5,247 nt of DNA from Planctomycetota bacterium. GTDB taxonomy: Bacteria; Planctomycetota; Phycisphaerae; WQYP01. The stretch lies in assembly GCA_021838985.1 (NCBI GenBank), contig JAKCCC010000182.1:1-5247 (forward strand). Direction: 5' to 3'. Positions 1-4,939 of this stretch are shown piece after piece (the first letter of the stretch is position 1; each line of letters opens with the position of its first letter). The notes below the pieces were generated by a model, which worked only from the letters and a program-made list of their open reading frames with translations, did no database searches and had not been told where the DNA came from. The position numbers and the translations under genes are program-made.

Positions 1-1
1 A

Positions 2-1150
2 ATGCCTGCGATTGCGGAACCGCAAATGATTCTTGGTCAGCCCTCCTGGCGCCTGGCCAATGACCAGGTGGAATTGTTTGTCACCGTTCAGGGCGGGCAC
101 CTTGGTCCCGTCACCTTTGATCGGCACGGTAAGGCCATTGAACCGCTGTCCGTGGCGCCGTGGGCCACGGAACCGGCGGATAAAAGCTTGCCGCCAATCC
201 TGCAAGTCCTTCGCGGCGACTTTTTCTGCCTGACCTTCGGTGACAACGCCTCCCCCTGGCGGGGCGAGAAGCATCCCGTGCACGGCGAAACCGCCAATAA
301 CCCCTGGACCCTGCAGTCCGTCGGACGCCAGGGCCAGCGCAGCACCCTGCATCTATTCCAGACCCTGGCCGTGCGACCGGGCCGCGTGGACAAATACCTG
401 GCCTTGCAGGACGGGCACAACGCCGTGTACTGCCGCCATGTGATTTCCGGGATGAGCGGCCCGGTGAATCCCGGCCATCACGCCATGCTCAAGTTCCCCG
501 ATCCACCGGCCTGCGGGCGTATCACCACCGCTCCGTTTGCGTACGCCCAGGTTTTTCCACACGCCCTGGAAAGTGAAGCCTCGCGCGGGGCGTCGGCTTT
601 GCGGCCCGGGGCGAGGTTTGAGCAGCTTTCCGCCGCGCCCCTGGCCGCCGGCGGCACCACCGATCTTAGCCACTATCCCGCCCGCCGCGGTTACGAAGAT
701 GCGGTGCAGCTGTGTGCCGACCCGGCGCTGCGGCTCGGCTGGACCGCAGTGACCTTCCCCCGGCAAGGCTACCTTTGGTTGGCGCTGAAAGACCCGCAGG
801 TGCTTACGGGAACCGTCTTCTGGTTTTCCAACGGTGGCCGCCATTATGCCCCCTGGAACGGGCGCCATATCAATGTCCTGGGACTGGAAGAGGTGACCAG
901 CTATTTTAATCTTGGCCTGGCGGAATCGGCCGAACCGAACTCCCTGACGCGGTTGGGCTACCGCACCAGCTTAACGCTCGATCCCCAGCGGCCGCTGATG
1001 GTCAATTACATTATGGCCGTCGCGGCCACACCGCCCGGTTTCGAGGCGGTGGCGAGTCTTAAGCGCAGTAACGCCGGAGTGACGCTGGTGGCGCCCTCCG
1101 GCCAGCAGGTGGCGGTCCCCGTGGATGTAGACTGGTTATGGGGAAAATAA
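2..1150 (+). CDS. Galactose mutarotase-like (aldose 1-epimerase fold) protein, 382 aa
   Basis: Probable sugar-binding or sugar-epimerising beta-sandwich protein of the galactose mutarotase-like superfamily, closer to the loosely characterised aldose 1-epimerase-like proteins than to canonical GalM. Seen: alternating beta-strand composition throughout; GDFFCLTFG at residues 72-80; the His-rich block HPVHGETANNPW at 91-102; NPGHHAMLKFP at 156-166; and a long conserved-looking block at 278-302 containing PWNGRH and GLEEV. In true mutarotases two His and a late Glu act at the anomeric carbon. His94, His159/His160 and Glu296/Glu297 are candidate equivalents, but that mapping is inference. There is no signal peptide or membrane segment, so it is likely cytoplasmic. 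The ATG lies one base from the window edge, so its ribosome binding site is invisible and the true start could be further upstream. An in-frame ATG at 26 (Met9) is an alternative. It is the first visible gene of the plus-strand cassette, 138 bp before the oxidoreductase. The coding call is firm; the exact activity is not. Confidence 0.75.
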   Translation: MPAIAEPQMILGQPSWRLANDQVELFVTVQGGHLGPVTFDRHGKAIEPLSVAPWATEPADKSLPPILQVLRGDFFCLTFGDNASPWRGEKHPVHGETANNPWTLQSVGRQGQRSTLHLFQTLAVRPGRVDKYLALQDGHNAVYCRHVISGMSGPVNPGHHAMLKFPDPPACGRITTAPFAYAQVFPHALESEASRGASALRPGARFEQLSAAPLAAGGTTDLSHYPARRGYEDAVQLCADPALRLGWTAVTFPRQGYLWLALKDPQVLTGTVFWFSNGGRHYAPWNGRHINVLGLEEVTSYFNLGLAESAEPNSLTRLGYRTSLTLDPQRPLMVNYIMAVAATPPGFEAVASLKRSNAGVTLVAPSGQQVAVPVDVDWLWGK

Positions 1151-1152
1151 CC

Positions 1153-1227
1153 AACCGCGGTTCCCCCGGCGCCGGGATTGCGGTCGGTGAACGGCCGGGC
1201 CGGTTTGGTCTTACTGGTTAGCCCGGC
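1153..1227. repeat. Palindrome-rich spacer between genes 1 and 2
   Basis: The 138-bp gap between the mutarotase-like gene and the oxidoreductase contains three perfect inverted repeats. AACCGCGGTT is at 1153-1162 and CCCGGCGCCGGG at 1165-1176. GCCGGGC at 1194-1200 pairs with GCCCGGC at 1221-1227 around a 20-nt loop. None is followed by a T tract on either strand, so a classical intrinsic terminator is not supported. They could be regulator sites, RNA hairpins that adjust expression between genes 1 and 2, or chance in very GC-rich DNA. No small ORF with a convincing start is visible in the gap. Confidence 0.4.
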
Positions 1228-1275
1228 GGCCCGTACGCCGGTGGCCGGGCACCCGCGCCGGCCGGGACGGCTTTA

Positions 1276-1282
1276 GAAAGGA
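1276..1282 (+). promoter_or_regulatory. Shine-Dalgarno site of the oxidoreductase gene
   Basis: GAAAGGA ends six bases before the ATG at 1289. This is a good Shine-Dalgarno match at normal spacing and fixes the start of the Gfo/Idh/MocA gene. Confidence 0.75.
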
Positions 1283-1288
1283 CTTCCC

Positions 1289-2308
1289 ATGCCTACCGTG
1301 GCTTTACTGGGCTGCGCCCATGTCCATACTCCTGGTTTCGTCAATATGCTTAAGCAAAGACAACTGGAAATAAAGGTCCGGTACGTTTGGGATCCCAACC
1401 CCGCCCGCGCCACCCGCTGGGCGCCGGAGCTGGCGGCCGGAACCATCCGCAGCCCCGCCAAGGCTCTAAAGGATGCCGAAGTGCAGGCCGTTATCATCGG
1501 TTCCGAAACGCACCGGCACAAAAAGCTGGTCATCGCCGCGGCCCGCGCGAAGAAACACATTTTCGCTGAAAAGCCGCTGGGATTGGGCGCCAAGGATTCT
1601 TACGCCATGGCCGACGCGGTTACCGAAGCCGGCGTACTTTTTCAAACCGGCTACGCCAGCCGCGGTCAGCCAGCTTTGCTGGCCGTCAAGGAGCATTTGG
1701 ACGCCGGTCATTTCGGGCGCATCACACGGGTACGCGGTTCCATGTGCCATGGCGGCGCGCTGGGCGGATGGTTTGATCCGAAGCCCGGCAACCCGGCGGA
1801 GGAATGGTGCTGGATGGCGGACCCGCGCCGGGCCGGATGCGGGGCCTTTGGCGATCTCGGAACGCATATGCTGGATATCCTGATGTGGTTTTGCGGCGAG
1901 GTGGCCGAAGTGACCGCGGATATCCGCAGCATCACCGGCCGTTATGGCGCCTGTGATGAAACCGGCGAAGCCCTGATCCGTTTCCAGAACGGTGTCACGG
2001 GAACGCTCGCCGCCGGTTGGGTGGACGTGGCCAACCCGGTAACGTTGCTGGTCTCAGGGACCGAAGGGCATGCCAGCATTATCAACGGCCAACTTTTTAT
2101 GACCAGCAATAAAATCCCAGGGGCCGACGGCGCCAAACCGTTCAGTCCCCTGCCGCCGGCGCAGCCGGCTGGCTTGGCGCTATTTCTCGACGCCCTGAGC
2201 ACCCCCACCCTGCCCTTGGTCAGCGTACGGCAGGCCGCGCAACGCGTCGCCGTGATGGAGGCCATGTACCGTGCCTCCGCCCAACGCAGGTGGATCAAGC
2301 CGAAATAA
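1289..2308 (+). CDS. Gfo/Idh/MocA family NAD(P)-dependent oxidoreductase, 339 aa
   Basis: Probable sugar, polyol or keto-sugar dehydrogenase of the Gfo/Idh/MocA family, cytoplasmic. Seen: an N-terminal Rossmann-like half (about 1-120) starting MPTVALLGCAHVHTPGF; the signature FAEKPLG at 92-98, whose Lys95 normally contacts nicotinamide and substrate; and, in the C-terminal alpha/beta half, GDLGTHMLD at 188-196. Asp189 and His193 match the catalytic Asp/His of the family. The length is typical (about 330-400 aa) and there is no Tat or Sec signal, unlike many secreted planctomycetal members. Odd: the usual GxGxxG/A dinucleotide loop is degenerate, reading G8-C-A-H-V-H13, with two histidines. 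The start is supported by GAAAGGA six bases upstream. It sits 42 bp before the GH172 gene on the same strand, which suggests co-transcription and a role in processing the sugar released there. The family call is nearly certain; the substrate is unknown. Confidence 0.93.
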   Translation: MPTVALLGCAHVHTPGFVNMLKQRQLEIKVRYVWDPNPARATRWAPELAAGTIRSPAKALKDAEVQAVIIGSETHRHKKLVIAAARAKKHIFAEKPLGLGAKDSYAMADAVTEAGVLFQTGYASRGQPALLAVKEHLDAGHFGRITRVRGSMCHGGALGGWFDPKPGNPAEEWCWMADPRRAGCGAFGDLGTHMLDILMWFCGEVAEVTADIRSITGRYGACDETGEALIRFQNGVTGTLAAGWVDVANPVTLLVSGTEGHASIINGQLFMTSNKIPGADGAKPFSPLPPAQPAGLALFLDALSTPTLPLVSVRQAAQRVAVMEAMYRASAQRRWIKPK

Positions 2309-2338
2309 GCGCCGCCTACGGTTTGACCAACGTCCTAT

Positions 2339-2345
2339 GGGAAGA
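2339..2345 (+). promoter_or_regulatory. Shine-Dalgarno-like site of the GH172/DUF2961 gene
   Basis: GGGAAGA ends five bases before the ATG at 2351. It is a moderate Shine-Dalgarno match and supports this start. The whole 42-bp gap after the oxidoreductase has no terminator-like hairpin with a T tract, in keeping with co-transcription. Confidence 0.5.
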
Positions 2346-2350
2346 TCGCC

Positions 2351-3427
2351 ATGAATCTCGGTAGCATCACGAAACTTTCCTCCGCCCAAACCCGCTGGAT
2401 TACCGCGGAAAACGTTTATGGCGAAAAAGGCCGGGGCGGCATGGCCCAAGTCAGCGCTACGCCGCAGACCGAGGTCGCCCGTATCGGTCAGCCGTGGGCC
2501 CGGCAAGGCGCCGCCCGCGATCTTGGCCAGTCGTGGAAGGTTCGGCCGTGTATCCGCGTGCCCCGGGAATCCACGGTGACGATTATGGATGTGGCCGGAC
2601 CAGGCGGGATTGAGCATCTTTGGTGCACGGTGGATGCGAAGTACTATCGCGACCTGATTTTGCGCATGTATTGGGACGGCGAAGACGCCCCCAGTGTCGA
2701 AACGCCGCTCGGCGATTTCTTCTGCAACGGCTGGAAAACACGCACCAATGTGCTGGCCCTGCCCATCAACGTAAATCCCGCAGGCGGCTTTAACTGCTAC
2801 TTTCCCATGCCGTTTCGCCAGCACGCGAAGGTAACCCTCGAAAACCGCGCGCCGGAGGATGTCGGCGGTTTCTATTACGCCATCAGCTATGCGCTCCGCG
2901 GAGTGGCCCGCGACGAGGCCTGTTTTCACGCCCAGTTTCGCCGTTGCCATCCGCTACCTTATAAGCAGGATTACGTCATCCTGGATGGGGTGCGCGGCCA
3001 GGGACACTATGTGGGAACCTATATGGCCTGGCAGCAGAACTCCGCGGGCTGGTGGGGGGAAGGTGAAATCAAAATATTCCTCGACGGCGATCAGGAATTT
3101 CCCACCATCTGCGGCACCGGTACGGAAGATTATTTCGGCGGCGCCTGGGGTTTCGGGCAAAACTTTTCCGCCCCATTTCTGGGTTATCCGCTGGGCGCCT
3201 GCGACGGCAAGCCGGGCAATCGACACGGTCTGTACCGTTTCCACATTGCGGACCCCATTCATTTCCAAAAAGATATCAAAGTCGCCATGCAGGCGATCGG
3301 CTGGCGCAGTGAAGGCCGTTATCTGCCCCTGCAGGATGACATCGCGTCCGTGGCCTACTGGTACCAAACCGAGCCGCACGCTCCGTTTCCACAGCTCGGC
3401 GACCGGGATGCCTTGGAGGTTATCTGA
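2351..3427 (+). CDS. DUF2961 / glycoside hydrolase family 172 protein, 358 aa
   Basis: Probable furanoside-acting glycoside hydrolase. Characterised GH172 members act on alpha-D-fructofuranosides, difructose dianhydride and D-arabinofuranosides, and fold as two jelly-roll beta-sandwiches assembled into trimers or larger oligomers. Seen: an N-terminal jelly-roll region with TPLGDFFCNGW (118-128), then GHYVGTYMAWQQNSAGWWGEGE (218-239), CGTGTEDYFGGAWGF (254-268), and the typical C-terminal ASVAYWYQTEPHAPFP (332-347). By alignment from memory with known members, Glu237 in GEGE and Glu259 in GTGTED are the likely catalytic pair. The length is normal for the family and both ends look complete. No signal peptide is visible (MNLGSITKLSSAQTRW start), so it should work inside the cell on an imported oligosaccharide. 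It is the last gene of the plus-strand cassette. The family call is very strong; substrate specificity is not readable. Confidence 0.95.
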   Translation: MNLGSITKLSSAQTRWITAENVYGEKGRGGMAQVSATPQTEVARIGQPWARQGAARDLGQSWKVRPCIRVPRESTVTIMDVAGPGGIEHLWCTVDAKYYRDLILRMYWDGEDAPSVETPLGDFFCNGWKTRTNVLALPINVNPAGGFNCYFPMPFRQHAKVTLENRAPEDVGGFYYAISYALRGVARDEACFHAQFRRCHPLPYKQDYVILDGVRGQGHYVGTYMAWQQNSAGWWGEGEIKIFLDGDQEFPTICGTGTEDYFGGAWGFGQNFSAPFLGYPLGACDGKPGNRHGLYRFHIADPIHFQKDIKVAMQAIGWRSEGRYLPLQDDIASVAYWYQTEPHAPFPQLGDRDALEVI

Positions 3428-3651
3428 AACAGGTCGAGAGACTGGGCCGATTCACGGGGAACACCAGCCTGTGGGGTTAAGGCGGATGGCGCTACAATCC
3501 AGTCAATCCAATAGGCATAGGCGCCATCGTCAAGCTGCCAGCGGTTATTTCCCAACGGCTTGGTCCATGACGGCTTGGGAGAGCCAGTGTCGTTTTCAGA
3601 GCAGGAGTCTCGCGCTGCGTGAAGTACGCCGGTGAACCGGTCATTGCTCAT
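3355..3651 (-). pseudogene. Possible gene remnant antisense to the GH172 3' end
   Basis: An open minus-strand frame of 98 codons starts at an ATG at 3651 with MSNDRFTGVLHAARD. Its middle part has protein-like composition, including GNNRWQLDDGAYAYWIDWIV. No good ribosome binding site precedes the ATG. The last 24 codons run antisense through the GH172 coding end, so any real coding content probably stops near 3428. I do not recognise a family. A direct repeat of nine bases (ACGGCTTGG at 3555-3563 and 3570-3578) lies inside it, giving a five-codon period. It may be a fragment of a phage or host gene truncated when the cassette and the phage block were joined, or simply a chance open frame in GC-rich DNA. 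Confidence 0.25.
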
Positions 3652-3665
3652 AGCCAGGAGCGCTC

Positions 3666-3720
3666 GTAGAGCCGACGCCCTCGTCGGCTGCTCACATGGC
3701 CGATGGGGCATCGGCGCTAC
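3666..3720. repeat. Twin-hairpin (REP/BIME-like) palindromic element
   Basis: Two perfect hairpins lie side by side. AGCCGACG (3670-3677) pairs with CGTCGGCT (3682-3689) around a CCCT loop. GCCGATG (3699-3705) pairs with CATCGGC (3709-3715) around a GGG loop. Flanking GTAG (3666-3669) can pair with CTAC (3717-3720) to close a three-way junction. The second hairpin read on the minus strand (GCCGATGCCCCATCGGC) is a diverged copy of the first (GCCGACGCCCTCGTCGGC). It has one loop-base indel and a C-to-T change matched by G-to-A in the opposite arm. Inverted paired copies are the layout of bacterial BIME/REP elements. Copy number elsewhere in the genome is unknown. Confidence 0.7.
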
Positions 3721-3934
3721 ATAGCCCGGAAGTCGCCGCGACGGCCATCGCATCCTGTCTTTGGTCCACCGCGTAGTCAATGGCGGCCTCTAGAACGTCA
3801 GCGGCGGGTTGGTCCGAAGGCTCGAATTTTCCGGGAGAGGATTTCCAGCGCAACCTTCGATCAATGGCATGATTCCAGTGGACGGCTTGCGGCGCTACGG
3901 ACGAGGCCAGATGGTTGACATAAATAACTTCCCA
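3692..3934 (-). pseudogene. Open stretch in the protease frame directly after its stop
   Basis: After the TAA of the prohead protease the same frame stays open for 80 codons, to a TGA at 3692-3694. The first 70 have protein-like composition, for example EPSDQPAADVLEAAIDYAVD followed by QRQDAMAVAATSG. The last ten codons and the stop lie in the twin-hairpin element. There is no ATG or GTG with a ribosome binding site; a TTG at 3853-3851 has AGG directly against it, which is too close. It could be a C-terminal part of the protease cut off by a nonsense mutation, the remains of the next gene, or chance. No family is recognised. Confidence 0.3.
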
Positions 3935-4660
3935 TTATTCTACCTGGCCCGCGTGGCGGGCGAGGATGCGGTCCAGCAGAGCGTCCCAATCGGGCGGCTG
4001 GAGGCGGCCGGCGATAAGCGCGGCGATCTCGGCGCTGCTTAAATGACGCGGGGCCGGCGGACCAACCAGGGCTTTGGCGCGGGTGGAATCACTGGGCGCG
4101 GCGCGTTGCAGAGCCGGGGAATGGCCGCCTCCGTCCACCGATGGCTGAAGCACCGCCCAGGTTTCCGGTGAAACTTTTTTGCTGATGGCCAGCATCGTGG
4201 CTTCGGGGTTGGCCGGAATTCCCACCAGGCTGAACTCCAGAAGTTCCCAGCGCCGATACATGCGCCGCACTGCGGCCAGTTCCGGGCGCTCGGCGACTTC
4301 CGCTGGGGTCGGCGGGGAAACTTCCCGCGGGGCAAAGCCGACGCTGTAGGAAGTCAGCACACCGTCCTGGGCCAAAGCGAACACATCGCGGGCGAACTGG
4401 GTCTTATCCGTGCAGCGGTACTTGGCCAACACCCGGCCGCCGCGGGTCTTGACCCACTGGGCCACGCCAACGGGCCGGGTGGTGTCGTGGTTGTAAAAGA
4501 CGGTCAGGCCGGCGTAATTCTTTTTCAGCAGCCCGGCGGGCAGCACCACTTCGCCGTCCCGATCCACCGCAGCGGTGGAAATACAGGCGACAATCTGGCG
4601 GCGGCCGGGTTGAACCTCCAGCACCTCGCCGACAAATGATTTGCGTAACAATGGGTCCAT
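3935..4660 (-). CDS. HK97-family phage prohead (capsid maturation) protease, 241 aa
   Basis: Serine protease that processes the capsid precursor and scaffold during head assembly of HK97-like tailed phages. Seen: the N-terminal AVDRDGEVVLPAGL (31-44), matching the family's 'DRDGD' strand; YNHDTTRPVGVA (56-67) with candidate catalytic His58; DGVLTSYSVGFAPRE (99-113) with candidate nucleophile Ser104 or, more likely, Ser106; and WELLEFSLVGIPANPEATML (138-157), the 'EvSlVpiPANpeA' hallmark, with Glu142 a candidate third residue. Residues about 173-208 are a Pro/Ala/Ser-rich linker. The end (209-238) is a probable amphipathic helix (SAEIAALIAGRL...WDALLDRIL). The length is normal. The ATG at 4660 has AGGTG five bases upstream. 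The unidentified gene upstream may be phage-derived too, but no capsid gene follows downstream: the strand runs into a gene-poor region and then the convergent sugar cassette. The family call is strong; activity in a live phage is uncertain. Confidence 0.93.
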   Translation of the reverse strand: MDPLLRKSFVGEVLEVQPGRRQIVACISTAAVDRDGEVVLPAGLLKKNYAGLTVFYNHDTTRPVGVAQWVKTRGGRVLAKYRCTDKTQFARDVFALAQDGVLTSYSVGFAPREVSPPTPAEVAERPELAAVRRMYRRWELLEFSLVGIPANPEATMLAISKKVSPETWAVLQPSVDGGGHSPALQRAAPSDSTRAKALVGPPAPRHLSSAEIAALIAGRLQPPDWDALLDRILARHAGQVE

Positions 4661-4665
4661 ATGTT

Positions 4666-4670
4666 CACCT
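4666..4670 (-). promoter_or_regulatory. Shine-Dalgarno site of the prohead protease
   Basis: On the minus strand AGGTG lies five bases before the ATG at 4660. This supports the chosen start of the protease and suggests that its translation signal is intact. Confidence 0.6.
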
Positions 4671-4740
4671 GACCAAGTCCCCAGCGGTCAGCCGTCGGCG
4701 ATCAGCGGCGGCTACGCCGTGGTTTTTCGTTGTCGATTTT

Positions 4741-4812
4741 CCGTGGGCGCTCCCCGGGGATGTGGCCGGCTATTGGGGCGGGGACATACCCACGGGCGGC
4801 ATGAATGCCGCC
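4741..4812. repeat. Nested and adjacent palindromes in the spacer upstream of the protease
   Basis: The 279-bp gap 4661-4939 has no convincing gene. It contains a long-range inverted repeat, CCGTGGG (4741-4747) with CCCACGG (4789-4795). Inside this is the perfect palindrome TCCCCGGGGA (4751-4760). Overlapping its last base is a perfect hairpin, GGCGGCAT (4795-4802) with ATGCCGCC (4805-4812). The plus strand is open across the gap (for example 4636-5001), but its translation is Arg/Gly/Pro/Ala-rich, has no family resemblance and runs antisense to the protease start, so I do not call it a gene. The block could be a mobile palindromic element or a regulatory leader of the protease. Confidence 0.5.
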
Positions 4813-4939
4813 GCTGGAGTTCTAAGACGTTGGGGGCTTGGCGCTATCGCTGCGGGCCGGCGTTTGCCAAGCAATCCGGTCACACCCTTCCCCGGTGTCC
4901 CAACGCCGCCTGCTGAAAACAGAGAGCTTTTACCGGCGT

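Larger units (their letters stand above)
3428..3934. other. 507-bp convergent intergenic region without an intact gene
   Basis: This space separates the plus-strand sugar cassette from the minus-strand phage block, whose genes converge here. No intact gene with start, ribosome binding site and recognisable product is visible on either strand. It holds a 55-bp twin-hairpin element (3666-3720) and two minus-strand open stretches that may be remnants of coding DNA. No clear bidirectional terminator with a T tract was found. The hairpin element could play that part, but it lacks the T run. Confidence 0.7.

Noticed and set aside
353..868. 171-codon minus-strand open frame
   Set aside because: It lies wholly antisense within the mutarotase-like gene, with no recognisable motif and no better start signal.
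1190..1230. Intrinsic terminator after gene 1
   Set aside because: The inverted repeat has a long loop and no T tract on either strand.
215..2725. Shared GDFFC motif in gene 1 (residues 72-76) and GH172 (residues 121-125)
   Set aside because: A five-residue match in two beta-sandwich proteins, without further alignment around it, is not evidence of common origin.
2180..2950. 256-codon minus-strand open frame
   Set aside because: It runs antisense across the ends of the oxidoreductase and GH172 genes, both with strong family motifs. Its translation has no recognisable motif and reflects GC-driven open antisense frames.
2859..3635. 258-codon plus-strand open frame in a shifted frame
   Set aside because: It overlaps the GH172 gene through its catalytic region, and its translation is Ser/Arg/Pro-rich with no family motif. 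It is a shadow frame.
3660..3725. CRISPR array or tRNA-like fold at the twin hairpins
   Set aside because: There are only two inverted hairpin copies, with no regular direct repeats and spacers. No cloverleaf with anticodon arm or T-loop sequence can be drawn.
4823..4876. Possible sigma-70-like promoter for the protease (minus strand TTGGCA, 17-nt spacer, ATAGCG)
   Set aside because: The -35-like hexamer is fair but the -10 candidate is poor, and one such match is expected by chance in a region of this length.
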